Of a stretch of DNA of 64,000 bases, positions 32,586 to 41,542 are shown one piece after another. Positions within the stretch are counted from its first letter, which is position 1; every line of letters begins with the position of its first letter. Location: positions 1 to 64,000 of the IMG/VR virus record IMGVR_UViG_3300014494_000005; one strand, given 5' to 3'. The translations under genes and the position numbers were made by a program. Source of the stretch: a virus. The notes beneath the pieces were generated by a model that was given only the letters and a program-made list of their open reading frames with translations, searched no databases and had not been told where the DNA came from.

Positions 32586-32780
32586 ATATATAAAAAAACC
32601 ATTAATGTAAATATTAAATCAACTATTAGATATAAAAATATTGGTGCTGTTCGTTTAAGTGACACTAAACAAGTAATTAAATTCATGGATTGGTTATATT
32701 ATGATTCAACAATTTATTTAATAAGAAAATATAATAAATTTAAAAATTTTAAATTATTATGGAATGGGAAGATGAATTAA
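32586..32780 (+). pseudogene. Remnant of a homing endonuclease C-terminus
   Basis: A 230-bp gap holds one frame, open but without an ATG start, reading NVNIKSTIRYKNIG, VRLSDTKQVIKF and IYLIRKYNKFKN. It matches in pattern the C-terminal part of the LAGLIDADG protein at 33617-34603 (LYSDAHRFLKF, then YLKRKYNIFLKN). The N-terminal nuclease part is missing. It overlaps the start of the next gene. Confidence 0.6.
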
Positions 32781-33145
32781 AAAAACATATTCTTAAATGG
32801 ATTAAAGAAGAATTTGACCCAGAAGCCAATATGAATAATTTATGTTTTATTGATATTGGATTACCAGAGGATATTGATTTTAATGAATTTTCTATTCCAA
32901 ATTTAGGTAAATTTTATGCTTATTCTATAATGAAAGAAAATTATGAACAAGCAGAAAAAATTAAAGAAATGCTTGCTAAAAAAGGTAGTAACGTTAATTT
33001 AGATATTAATGAAAAAACCAGAGAAGGTATTCTTGAAATATCTTTTGTTCCTGAAAAAGGTGTGGAAAAAATTGAAATAAATATGAAAGTATTAAAAAAT
33101 GGTTTAAGTATTGATTGGGATAAGGAATTAAAAGATAAATTATAA
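32759..33145 (+). CDS. UVR-motif-containing hypothetical protein, 128 aa
   Basis: Acidic protein starting MEWEDELKKH. Residues about 60-76 (KENYEQAEKIKEMLAKKG) match the UVR motif of UvrB/UvrC-type proteins, a helical hairpin used for protein contact. No nuclease domain accompanies it. It is followed 11 nt later by the thioredoxin gene. Confidence 0.55.
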   Translation: MEWEDELKKHILKWIKEEFDPEANMNNLCFIDIGLPEDIDFNEFSIPNLGKFYAYSIMKENYEQAEKIKEMLAKKGSNVNLDINEKTREGILEISFVPEKGVEKIEINMKVLKNGLSIDWDKELKDKL

Positions 33146-33156
33146 TAATTAATTAT

Positions 33157-33507
33157 ATGAAAAATTTAACAGCAGAAACATTTAAAGAAAAAATATTTGA
33201 CTTTTCAAAAGAAACTGAATGGTCATTTAAAAGTAGTAAACCTGCAATTATTGATTTTTATGCTGATTGGTGTTCACCTTGCAAAGCAATTGCTCCAGTT
33301 CTTGATGAACTTAATAAGGAATATCAAAATATTGATTTTTATAAAGTAGATACTGATGCAGAAAATGAAATAGCATCTGCTTTTAATATTAAAAATATAC
33401 CTTCAATACTTTTTATACCTCTTACAGGTATGCCACAAATGTCTTTAGGTGCAATGCCTAAAGAAATATTTAAGAAAATAATTAAAGAAGTATTAGGTAT
33501 TGAATAA
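33157..33507 (+). CDS. Thioredoxin
   Basis: 116 residues with the active site WCSPC (Cys 39 and 42) in FYADWCSPCK, the buried VDTDAE region and cis-proline in NIPSILF. Active-site form is SP rather than GP. It reduces disulfides; in phages it can supply ribonucleotide reductase or act as a polymerase processivity factor. Cytoplasmic, no signal peptide. Confidence 0.9.
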   Translation: MKNLTAETFKEKIFDFSKETEWSFKSSKPAIIDFYADWCSPCKAIAPVLDELNKEYQNIDFYKVDTDAENEIASAFNIKNIPSILFIPLTGMPQMSLGAMPKEIFKKIIKEVLGIE

Positions 33508-33560
33508 AAAATATTCGTAATTTTGTAACCTATTAATTTTTTATTAGTATAAGTAAAAAA

Positions 33561-33614
33561 ATGGACAACAATAATATTTTTGGATATGGAGAAGTATTTA
33601 TAACTAAAATATAA
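33561..33614 (+). other. Possible 17-codon leader peptide before homing endonuclease
   Basis: ATG to TAA encoding MDNNNIFGYGEVFITKI, 2 nt before the LAGLIDADG gene start. A TAATTTTG box (33518-33525) lies upstream. It may be a leader peptide or the N-terminal stump of a gene interrupted by the endonuclease. Confidence 0.25.
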
Positions 33615-33616
33615 TT

Positions 33617-34603
33617 ATGGATACAATACAAACATTTGAAAAAGAAATTATTGAATTATCGAAAATTAAATCGCAAAAAGAAATTGCATTACTATATAAC
33701 AGTACTCAGCCAAAAATTAGTAATATTTTAAGGAAAAATAAAATTATAAATAAAAAGAGTAGATTAAATATGAGTCATCTTGCACTTAATATTGACTATT
33801 TTAAAGAAATTAATTCTAATGATAAAGCATATTGGCTTGGATTTATATGTGCTGATGGTAATATTAAAAAAACAAACAATAAGGTTAGTTTAATATCTAA
33901 AGATTTAGAAGTAATTGTAGGATTTAAAGAAGCAATTGGCGCAGAACATAAAATTAGTAAAAGGGAAATTTTTGATAAACGAACAAATAAAACATATACT
34001 GGATATAGTATTCAGATTGGCAATGAAATATTTACCCAGCATTTAATTAATTTAGGTATTACTAATAATAAAACAAATGTATTGGAATTTCCAAATATTG
34101 AAGAGAAATACTATTCATATTTTATTGCTGGATTATTTGATGGTGATGGGTCAATTTCATTGAAAGGGATAAATAAAAATAGATTAGTAATTAATTTAAT
34201 TTCTACAAATGAAATGTTATTATATATTAAAGAATATATTTTAAATAAATTAAATATTAAACCAAAATATTGTTGTGATGTTAGTAAAAATAAACAAAAT
34301 GTTTGGAAAATGTATTTGTATTCAGATGCACATAGATTTTTAAAATTTATATATTGTGATGCTAATTTCAAATATTATTTAAAAAGAAAATATAATATAT
34401 TTCTAAAAAATATTAATTATCGAAATAATATTCGTCATTTAAAAAAAGTAATACAATGTGATAAAAATATGAATATAATTAAAATATGGAATACAATTAG
34501 AGAAGCAAGTATTGAAATGAATTGTCACGAAAACACGTTAAATTATAATATAAAGAAAGAAAGATTATTTAAAAATTATCATTGGAAACATGAAAATGAA
34601 TAA
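33617..34603 (+). CDS. LAGLIDADG homing endonuclease with NUMOD-type tail
   Basis: 328 residues. An N-terminal helix-turn-helix (QKEIALLYNSTQPKISNIL) precedes two LAGLIDADG motifs, YWLGFICADGNI and YFIAGLFDGDGSI, whose acidic residues form the active site. A C-terminal NUMOD-like DNA-binding segment (CDKNMNIIKIWNTIREAS) follows. It is free-standing, with no split gene evident on either side. The stop overlaps the HAD gene start by 14 nt. Confidence 0.88.
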   Translation: MDTIQTFEKEIIELSKIKSQKEIALLYNSTQPKISNILRKNKIINKKSRLNMSHLALNIDYFKEINSNDKAYWLGFICADGNIKKTNNKVSLISKDLEVIVGFKEAIGAEHKISKREIFDKRTNKTYTGYSIQIGNEIFTQHLINLGITNNKTNVLEFPNIEEKYYSYFIAGLFDGDGSISLKGINKNRLVINLISTNEMLLYIKEYILNKLNIKPKYCCDVSKNKQNVWKMYLYSDAHRFLKFIYCDANFKYYLKRKYNIFLKNINYRNNIRHLKKVIQCDKNMNIIKIWNTIREASIEMNCHENTLNYNIKKERLFKNYHWKHENE

Positions 34604-35051
34604 TAATGTGGTTTTATTTTTAGATTTAGATGGTGTTATGTGTACCACCACTCAATATTATACTAATAAAGATAAATGGAATTCCGAATATCATCGTTAT
34701 AAATTCGATGAAAAATGCGTGAAAGTGTTTAATCAAATTATTGAAAAAACAAAACCAATTATTATATTGTCAAGCGATTGGAAAGATAGTTATACTATTG
34801 AACAACTTAATCGTATTTTTGAAATAAATAAGGTCGATGTAAAAATTTTTGATATTACACCGCAATTATGGGGTATTAAATATTTTAAATTAACTGAATT
34901 AGAAGAATGTCGTGCAAATGAAATATTAAAATATGTTGAAGGCCATAAGATAAAAAAATTTATTGCAATTGATGACCTTGATTTATCGAAATGGCTTCCT
35001 AACAATTTCATTAGAACACCAATGGCAAATGAAGGTATTAAAACAAAGTAA
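34590..35051 (+). CDS. HAD-like protein, RNA-repair-associated (HAD_SAK) type, second copy
   Basis: 153 residues. FLDLDGVMC is the nucleophile motif, PIIILSSDWK motif II, and FIAIDDLDLS the acidic motif, in the same order and spacing as the protein at 30458-31045. The ATG at 34590 or the one 6 nt later may be used. Likely a phosphatase acting on RNA ends or nucleotides; inferred from family only. Confidence 0.68.
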   Translation: MKMNNNVVLFLDLDGVMCTTTQYYTNKDKWNSEYHRYKFDEKCVKVFNQIIEKTKPIIILSSDWKDSYTIEQLNRIFEINKVDVKIFDITPQLWGIKYFKLTELEECRANEILKYVEGHKIKKFIAIDDLDLSKWLPNNFIRTPMANEGIKTK

Positions 35052-35092
35052 TGTTAAAGATAAGATTTTTAAATTAATTAATTTATTATAAA

Positions 35093-36490
35093 ATGAAAAA
35101 CGAAAAATTAGAATTATTATTGAACAAGGTGGTTGAATATAATCGACCAGATATTGCTCACTATAGAGGATTTCTCTATAAAAATGGTGTTGACGACTAC
35201 TATATTAAAATCGTTGAAGTTGATAGTGGTAATATTACTATTGATGAAAAAGTATATCTGCAAGAAAGTGATGCACAATTTATCACTTTATCTGAAAAAC
35301 CTAAATTAATGCGAGTTAGTATGAAATCATGGCATTATCGTTTGATTAAATTCGTACTTCGCAGTAATGCACCTACCCCTAAAACAATGCAAAATGGTTG
35401 TCCTTATTTTTGGTTATTATTGTTTTCATTATTTATGGTAATATTTGTATTACTTAGACATTTAATTAAATTTATATTTTTATTAATCCCTAAAACATTG
35501 CTTTGGGGATTGAAAAAACTTACTGATGGTTGGATAATGAATATCGATGAACGACAAGTATATGGCATGTATTGGAATAATGATACAAAAATGCCAATAA
35601 CTGCAAAAATATATTTTGATAAATCCGATGAGAATTTTTTGGATTATTTTTTGCTTGAAAAATATCATCTTGATGGTAAAATAAATCCAGAAGAATATGA
35701 AAAAAAGAAGCAAGAACTTTTAGTAAAATGGGAAAAATGGCGTGAAGAATTAGCAAAATCTCGTCAATTTTTTAGAGAAGAAGCACAGAAAAGAGAAGAA
35801 GAAATTGAACGTAGAAAAGCTGAACGTGAACGTCTTCAAGCAATAAAAAAAGCTAAATGGGATGCCAGAATGAAACCAATTAATGATGGTTTTAAAAAAA
35901 TATCTACATCAATTTCAAATGCATTTACTTTTAATCCTGCTAATTTAAAAAACATTATTAAAAGAACAAAACAATTTGTTGGTGCATTAATTACATTGTT
36001 TTTACTTGCAGTAACATATTTTGCAGTTAATGGTCTTACATATTGTATAATTGCTGCTATTGATTGGTGTATTGTAAATTGGGTAATTTTTGTATGTATT
36101 GGTTTAGGTGCTGTTGCTGTCGGTATTATCTATATACTTTATGTACTTATTGGCGGTTGGTTACAAAATATAGTTAATAAATATCAAATTGGTAAAAAAG
36201 TATGGTATATTGAACCATTGATTTATTTAATTTGGTATCCAGTGAAATATGCAGTACATGGAATAGTATATGGATTTTTTTACATAGTATGTATACCAAT
36301 TAAATTCGTATTTTATAATTTAATATTTAAATTCATACTTATACCATTAAGTATTCTTATTTGGAAATTATTGAAAGCATTAGGTAACGGTCTTAAAAAT
36401 AGTAGTGGCGTATTTGGTGAATATTTCAATGCAAGTTACAGTGATTATTGTCCGGGAATTGAATGGGTTGATACTGAGGAAGAAAAATAG
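35093..36490 (+). CDS. Large multi-pass membrane protein with coiled coil, 465 aa
   Basis: One or two hydrophobic helices near 105-130, then a long charged coiled coil (about 200-260, rich in EEEIERRKAER-type repeats), then four to five hydrophobic helices from about 300 to 430. The C-terminus is acidic. No enzymatic domain is recognised. It heads a cluster of membrane proteins (35-39 kb) that may reshape the host envelope. Confidence 0.6.
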   Translation: MKNEKLELLLNKVVEYNRPDIAHYRGFLYKNGVDDYYIKIVEVDSGNITIDEKVYLQESDAQFITLSEKPKLMRVSMKSWHYRLIKFVLRSNAPTPKTMQNGCPYFWLLLFSLFMVIFVLLRHLIKFIFLLIPKTLLWGLKKLTDGWIMNIDERQVYGMYWNNDTKMPITAKIYFDKSDENFLDYFLLEKYHLDGKINPEEYEKKKQELLVKWEKWREELAKSRQFFREEAQKREEEIERRKAERERLQAIKKAKWDARMKPINDGFKKISTSISNAFTFNPANLKNIIKRTKQFVGALITLFLLAVTYFAVNGLTYCIIAAIDWCIVNWVIFVCIGLGAVAVGIIYILYVLIGGWLQNIVNKYQIGKKVWYIEPLIYLIWYPVKYAVHGIVYGFFYIVCIPIKFVFYNLIFKFILIPLSILIWKLLKALGNGLKNSSGVFGEYFNASYSDYCPGIEWVDTEEEK

Positions 36491-36519
36491 TAATTTTTTA
36501 ACACTTAAAACTTAAAGTT

Positions 36520-37137
36520 ATGTTAACGTTTATATTATCAGTTATAATAGTTTCCTTTATTTGTCTTTGTTTTTTCAAAGGTAATTTTTGGGAAAATAGA
36601 TACTTAGTACTTTTAATTAGTGGTGGTGTGGCATTAGTTGTCACACTTACTACTAATTTAATTATTCGTGGACATTTGCAGACCAAAACAGAAATTGTAT
36701 CTACAAGTCCATTACATACCTTTTTTGTACAAAAGAGTCTTTTTAAAAATAAAACTCATTTTATTAAAGATTATGATTATTTTAATAATCATTATGCTAC
36801 CGAATTTTTTTATAATAAAAAAGATAGTTTGCATAAACAAAAACCTGTTACTATTCTTCTTTATACTCAAAATAAAGATGATAATAATATTATTGTTGGA
36901 ACATTTTATAAATCATATAAACAAGATTATGATGATTTAAATGATGTATATCTTGCTCCAAGTAATGCTGATAGTATTGCATATAGATGTAAGAAAAAAT
37001 TAATCTATGATGTACCTAAAAGTAATTGGTTAACTGGTTTTAGTTTACCACGTATTAAAACAATTACTATTCTCTATATTCCACCAAAGGAATATAAGTT
37101 AATACCAGATTCATTAATTCGTAAAATACCATTCTAA
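36520..37137 (+). CDS. Membrane-anchored protein, 205 aa
   Basis: Two hydrophobic helices at about 1-20 and 28-48, then a soluble domain that would face the periplasm. No family is assigned. It lies 2 nt before the next membrane protein gene. Confidence 0.55.
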   Translation: MLTFILSVIIVSFICLCFFKGNFWENRYLVLLISGGVALVVTLTTNLIIRGHLQTKTEIVSTSPLHTFFVQKSLFKNKTHFIKDYDYFNNHYATEFFYNKKDSLHKQKPVTILLYTQNKDDNNIIVGTFYKSYKQDYDDLNDVYLAPSNADSIAYRCKKKLIYDVPKSNWLTGFSLPRIKTITILYIPPKEYKLIPDSLIRKIPF

Positions 37138-37139
37138 TT

Positions 37140-37385
37140 ATGAAAACAAATTTATTTATAATTCTTTGGAAAAAAGAAAAAATCCATTGGAAACGAATTG
37201 TAATATTATTCAATCGTTTTAATGGTTGGATGTATAAATTAACTTTTGGTTTAATTGTTGCTTTACTTGTAACAATATTTCATTATGCTTTTGCATTAAT
37301 GCATACACTTTATGAAATATTTTTATTTATTTTTGCAAGGCAAGCATTTAAAGCAAATTTACAAAAAATGGCATTAAAAGTATGA
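37140..37385 (+). CDS. Small membrane protein, 81 aa
   Basis: Basic N-terminus with WKKEKIHWKR, then one long hydrophobic segment (about 35-65). Its TGA overlaps the ATG of the exonuclease gene (ATGA). Function unknown; membrane insertion is predicted. Confidence 0.55.
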   Translation: MKTNLFIILWKKEKIHWKRIVILFNRFNGWMYKLTFGLIVALLVTIFHYAFALMHTLYEIFLFIFARQAFKANLQKMALKV

Positions 37386-37909
37386 ATAAAAATAAATTAA
37401 TATGTGTCGATGTTGAAAGTGATGGTGGATATATGCCAGATTATTCAATAGTTTGTTTTGCTGCAATAATTGTTGAACCATCACTTTCTAAAACATTTTA
37501 TGGACAAATGCGACCAATTTCTGATAAATGGAATCCTGATGCATTAGCTATAAGTGGTTTTAGTAGAGAAGAACATCTTAAATTTGATGAACCTTATATA
37601 GTAATGAAAAGATTTGCAGATTGGTTAAAAGAAAATGTAAATGGTCAACCAATAGGTATTTCAGATAATAATGGTTATGATTTTGGTGTATGTTTAAATT
37701 ATTATTTTCATAAATTTTATGGTAGTAATCCATTTTCTTGGAGTTCAAGAAGGATTGGGGATTTGTTTTGCGGTGTTGAACACGATATGTGGTATAAATG
37801 GAAAAAACATAGAATAACATCCCATAATCATAACCCCAAATTTGATGTAAAAGGAAATGCTGAAGCATTATTGTATTTATCTAAAACATATAATATTAAA
37901 TTACCATAG
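37382..37909 (+). CDS. 3'-5' exonuclease-like protein, DnaQ fold, second copy
   Basis: 175 residues. DVESDGG supplies the first D and E, SDNNGYDFG the middle D, and the C-terminal HNPKFDVKGNAEALL the H and D of DEDDh nucleases. It resembles oligoribonuclease/RNase T-type folds more than polymerase proofreading domains. Two such enzymes lie within 6 kb, the other at 31983-32528. Confidence 0.75.
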   Translation: MNKNKLICVDVESDGGYMPDYSIVCFAAIIVEPSLSKTFYGQMRPISDKWNPDALAISGFSREEHLKFDEPYIVMKRFADWLKENVNGQPIGISDNNGYDFGVCLNYYFHKFYGSNPFSWSSRRIGDLFCGVEHDMWYKWKKHRITSHNHNPKFDVKGNAEALLYLSKTYNIKLP

Positions 37910-37913
37910 TGTT

Positions 37914-38794
37914 ATGATAATCCATCAAGAATTTTTAATGAAATTAATTGAAAATAATATTCATTATAAAAATAAAAAATTTAAAGTAATTGGTGAATAT
38001 AAAAAATGAGAGACCATATTTTAATTGAAGATAAATTTGGATTATTAAAAAGTACACCAGATAAACTTTTACATGGAAATAAACCTACAGTACAATCTGC
38101 ATTAAATAAATATGAATATATTGTAAATAAATTTAATTATATTCATTTCAACAAATATGTTTATAAAAAATTTCTTTATTTAAAAGAAACTACAGAATTT
38201 GAATTTATTTGCCCCAAACATGGTATAATGAAAACATTAGTTAATTATCATTTAAAGCATGGGTGTTCAAAATGTGGAATGGAATTAGCAAAAAATAGAC
38301 GACCTAAATCTTTAAATAATTTTATAAACCAATCTAATGCAGTACATAATAATAAATATAATTATTTTAATGCCAAATATATTAATACTTCAACCAAATT
38401 AATTATAACATGTTCAATACATGGTGATTTTTTACAAACACCCAATAAACATTTACAAGGTAGGGGTTGTAAAAAATGTAGTAGAGAAAATAATAATTTT
38501 AAAAAATTGGACTGGATTTCCAAAAAAGGTATTGCAACCTTTTATATTTTAAATTGTTGGAATGAAAATGAAAAATTTTATAAATATGGAATTTGCACTG
38601 GAGAAATAAAAAATAGGTTTAATTCAAAAACAAAAATGCCATATAATTATACAATAGAAATTAAATTACAAAATCTTAACAGGTCAATAATTTGGGAAAT
38701 GGAAGAAAAATATAAAAAGAATAATTTATTAATTCATTATAAACCTAAAATTTATTTTAAGGGTTCATCTGAATGTATTATTAATATAAACTAA
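37914..38794 (+). pseudogene. Frameshifted zinc-ribbon/GIY-YIG-like homing endonuclease
   Basis: The first frame (37914-38009) encodes a 31-residue peptide ending FKVIGEYKK. The second (38006-38794) continues MRDHILIEDKFG; together they read as one N-terminal domain joined across an A6 run (38001-38006). Two zinc-ribbon repeats follow (CPKHG ... CSKCG and CSIHG ... CKKCS), then a GIY-YIG/T5orf172-like segment (ATFYILNCW, YKYGICTGEIKNRF). A one-base loss in the A-run, or programmed frameshifting, would join them. Confidence 0.6.
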
Positions 38795-38866
38795 ATAAGT
38801 TATGTTAAGAAATATCAGGAATTATTAAAAATTTAATTAATTTTACACTAAATAATTAAGAGTATT

Positions 38867-39127
38867 ATGGATAATTTTAAAAACATATGGTTTATTTTTC
38901 CAGTAATGGTATATTACTTTTTAGAATCTATTGTTATTGCGATTTTTATTTCCGTTATATGGAAATTAGTATTACAATCACTTACTACAATTAATATTAC
39001 ATATTTTCAATGGGTATGTATAATTTGGATTATTAAAGTGATATTTTTTGATGTATTTAAGTTATTATCTGGATTATCTACAATGAATAATCAAAATAAA
39101 GAAACCGAAGAAAAACAAATATTATGA
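38867..39127 (+). CDS. Small membrane protein, 86 aa
   Basis: Two hydrophobic helices (about 6-35 and 45-65) and a polar glutamate-rich tail. Overlaps the next gene by 4 nt. Unknown function. Confidence 0.5.
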   Translation: MDNFKNIWFIFPVMVYYFLESIVIAIFISVIWKLVLQSLTTINITYFQWVCIIWIIKVIFFDVFKLLSGLSTMNNQNKETEEKQIL

Positions 39128-39339
39128 AATATGCGAAAGAAACTCCAAGACTAACCGTTAAATTTATTAATGCTGATACAGAAAAAACACTTTTTGAAAT
39201 AAATGACAGGACATGGTTAAATATAGGTGAAATTTTTTCTGATTATTACATTGATGCAGTAATGAAAACTGAGATGAAAGACAAAAAAATGCCTACCAAT
39301 CTTATGGTATTGGCAGTCGGTGAATATAAGTTAAAATAA
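39124..39339 (+). CDS. Hypothetical protein, 71 aa
   Basis: Soluble small protein starting MKYAKETPRL. It is translationally coupled to the upstream membrane protein and followed by a strong terminator (39362-39390). Not recognised. Confidence 0.55.
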   Translation: MKYAKETPRLTVKFINADTEKTLFEINDRTWLNIGEIFSDYYIDAVMKTEMKDKKMPTNLMVLAVGEYKLK

Positions 39340-39361
39340 GACCATTTTTTATTTAAAATAC

Positions 39362-39390
39362 AAAAACACGTACAAAAATACGTGTTTTTT
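39362..39390 (+). terminator. Rho-independent terminator
   Basis: AAAAACACGTA (39362-39372) and TACGTGTTTTT (39379-39389) form a perfect 11-bp stem with a 6-nt loop, ending in U residues. It closes the run of genes ending at 39339. Confidence 0.85.
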
Positions 39391-39442
39391 GTAACATTTA
39401 TGCTTGTTTTTCGTATATTCAAGTAAACAAATAAATAAAAAG

Positions 39443-40045
39443 ATGAAAAAGTTTATTGGATTATTAATAATTGTTCTGTTTACTGCCAATTTGTTTGGGC
39501 AAAAACAACATCTACAACTAAGTCGATTTAGAACATACCCATCATATATTGATGTTGATGAAACAAGAGTTTGGTGCGCACAAAAGGGTGGAGATTTAAA
39601 TGAATATTTAAAAACAAGAACATATTCATTTTATGGTGAAAATGGCAAATTGTATTTGATTTCATATGCAGATACACTTAATATTCAGAATTTTCCTGTT
39701 TTACATTATGGAGAAAAAATAGAAAGGAATCTTTATTTACTTCGTTATGATAATGGTAAATGGAATGTTGCCTCAGATATTATTCAAACTGATTATAATG
39801 GTTGTACTTCTAATGGTGAAGCATCATATAGTTATACATATTTAAGTAAAACTGACCTTAAAGATTTACTTTATGTTAAAAATGGTGTTAGCAATGGATA
39901 TGTAAAAAAATTGGATAATGGTAATGTAGAAATACGCTTATTGATAATTATCAGTGATAATGGACATGATGATGATTATTATTGGAAAACTTGGCGTTTT
40001 ACACCAAAAAGTGATGGAACATATGATATTAAAGAAATAAAATAA
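39443..40045 (+). CDS. Secreted hypothetical protein, about 200 aa
   Basis: The start at 39443 gives a clear signal peptide (MKKFIGLLIIVLF, then TANLFGQ); a longer upstream frame would place polar residues before it. The mature part is beta-rich with CTSNGEAS. No family is assigned. It is bounded by terminators on both sides, so it is an independent transcription unit; a TATATTCA box at about 39413 may serve as promoter. Confidence 0.6.
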   Translation: MKKFIGLLIIVLFTANLFGQKQHLQLSRFRTYPSYIDVDETRVWCAQKGGDLNEYLKTRTYSFYGENGKLYLISYADTLNIQNFPVLHYGEKIERNLYLLRYDNGKWNVASDIIQTDYNGCTSNGEASYSYTYLSKTDLKDLLYVKNGVSNGYVKKLDNGNVEIRLLIIISDNGHDDDYYWKTWRFTPKSDGTYDIKEIK

Positions 40046-40080
40046 ATGATAAAGGTAGTTCCATTTATACAAACAACAGG

Positions 40081-40113
40081 GAGCGAGAAGTTCAAACAAT
40101 TTCTCGCTCTTTC
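40081..40113 (+). terminator. Rho-independent terminator
   Basis: GAGCGAGAA (40081-40089) pairs with TTCTCGCTC (40101-40109), 9 bp, followed by TTTCTTTC. It ends the secreted-protein gene and lies inside a longer open frame, arguing that the next gene starts after it. Confidence 0.7.
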
Positions 40114-40126
40114 TTTCACTATTGAT

Positions 40127-40480
40127 ATGCTATATCCAGTATTTAATGAAAAATCTTGTGAAACTCTTTTTGAGGGTTGGCATTGTAAGAATATGATGAA
40201 TTGGTATAGATTCACGAATGATGATAAAATTATTCTTGAATTTTATCCAAAACATTATGTTATTTATAAAAATGTTTCAAATACTGTAAAATATATATTA
40301 TCAATACCAGTTACCATTAATGATTTTATTAATGATATAGAAAGATTCGGTATTCAACTTTATTGGATGGATTGGATTGATAAGAATTTTGAACCTAAAG
40401 AATATTTACATGTTAATGAAATAAAGAATTATTATATTGATTTACTTACCAAGATGGGAAAATCAAATGAATTACAATGA
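40127..40480 (+). CDS. Hypothetical protein, about 117 aa
   Basis: The frame is open from 40046, but a terminator stem occupies 40081-40113, so the ATG at 40127 (MLYPVFNEK) or the one at 40193 (MMNWYRF) is more likely. The product is soluble and acidic, with aromatic-rich segments. No family is recognised. Confidence 0.5.
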   Translation: MLYPVFNEKSCETLFEGWHCKNMMNWYRFTNDDKIILEFYPKHYVIYKNVSNTVKYILSIPVTINDFINDIERFGIQLYWMDWIDKNFEPKEYLHVNEIKNYYIDLLTKMGKSNELQ

Positions 40481-40481
40481 A

Positions 40482-40513
40482 TTTGCATATTAAAATAATT
40501 TTACATATATTTG
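40482..40513 (+). promoter_or_regulatory. Complete host-type promoter, leaderless start
   Basis: TTTG (40482-40485), exactly 20 nt, then TATATTTG (40506-40513), followed by CATA and the ATG at 40518. It is the best promoter on the plus strand; the start codon falls at or near the transcription start. Confidence 0.75.
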
Positions 40514-40517
40514 CATA

Positions 40518-41252
40518 ATGAATGATAGTGATTGGAGATTATGGAGTAATATCACATTCAAAACACAGGGTTATCGTAAAAATTTTGACCTTGTAAATGA
40601 TGATGAAAATATTATTACCGAATATGAAGGATGTGTATCAGAAATTAAAATAGCTAATCAAGAACCACCACTTATTATTGGTGAATATGGATTTTCAGTG
40701 TGGAATATTGAATTAGGAATAAAATTTGACGTGAATTTGAATAAATTAATTACAGAACGTATTGTTGAAAATACTTTTTCTGAATTAATAAATGTTATTC
40801 AAGATAAAGAAATTGAAATAAAAGATTTTAAAAAAATTGTTTTTATTTATTCTTTTATTTTACGTAAAGATTATCGTAAACGTGGAATAACTGAAGAGTT
40901 CATTGAAATGATTTATAGGGATTTTTATGATAAAAACACTGCAATTATTGCATTAATTAAACCATTTCAAGATAATTCTATTGATGCTGATTATTATTAT
41001 AATCGTAAATCAGTACAAGTTAGAGAAAATTTAAAATTATTTGAAATTATTAAAGTTCCAGCACATGAATATTATTTACTTGATGAATTAGTTAAGAAAA
41101 AAGATACTGAAATAAATGAATATAAATTATTTGCAATCGCTAATAAATGTGGTTTTAATAGAATTAACAATTCTTATTTATTTCTATATTCACCAGAAAA
41201 AACAATCGAAAGAATGTTGGAAAAACGTCAATATGTAAAAATAATTGAATAA
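40518..41252 (+). CDS. GNAT-like acetyltransferase
   Basis: 244 residues. The central part contains FIYSFILRKDYRKRGITEEFIEMI when read through, in which the RKRG segment and following helix match the acetyl-CoA binding motif A of GNAT folds (R/Q-x-x-G-x-G/A); the last glycine is replaced. Substrate unknown. The first 80 residues are of no known type. Expressed from its own leaderless promoter. Confidence 0.5.
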   Translation: MNDSDWRLWSNITFKTQGYRKNFDLVNDDENIITEYEGCVSEIKIANQEPPLIIGEYGFSVWNIELGIKFDVNLNKLITERIVENTFSELINVIQDKEIEIKDFKKIVFIYSFILRKDYRKRGITEEFIEMIYRDFYDKNTAIIALIKPFQDNSIDADYYYNRKSVQVRENLKLFEIIKVPAHEYYLLDELVKKKDTEINEYKLFAIANKCGFNRINNSYLFLYSPEKTIERMLEKRQYVKIIE

Positions 41253-41257
41253 AATTA

Positions 41258-41467
41258 ATGGCAAAGAAAAAAAATAAATTATCTAAATTTTATTATCATG
41301 AAGCACTTGATAGGTCTCATGTAGTTAGTATGATTATTGAAACTCATTTAATTGAACATCCTGTTTTTATAAAACATAAAAAATTAAGAAAAAAGATTGA
41401 AAAAGTACAAGATATTTTATATGATGTATATCAAATAGTTGGTAATTTAGAATTTAAAAAACGTTGA
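41258..41467 (+). CDS. Hypothetical protein, 69 aa
   Basis: Basic helical protein starting MAKKKNKLSK; five bases after the GNAT-like gene, so likely co-transcribed. A coiled helix HKKLRKKIEKVQDIL is evident. Unknown. Confidence 0.5.
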   Translation: MAKKKNKLSKFYYHEALDRSHVVSMIIETHLIEHPVFIKHKKLRKKIEKVQDILYDVYQIVGNLEFKKR

Positions 41468-41498
41468 AAATCAATTGTTTAATAAATTAAAAATATCA

Positions 41499-41509
41499 CA
41501 GTATTTATA
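41499..41509 (+). promoter_or_regulatory. CAGTATTTATA motif
   Basis: Close copy of the second promoter-like motif in the 284-nt gap between 41467 and 41752, 33 nt upstream of a possible small TTG-start gene. Confidence 0.35.
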
Positions 41510-41542
41510 TCTGCTTATAAATTTAAATTAAAACAATAAAAT

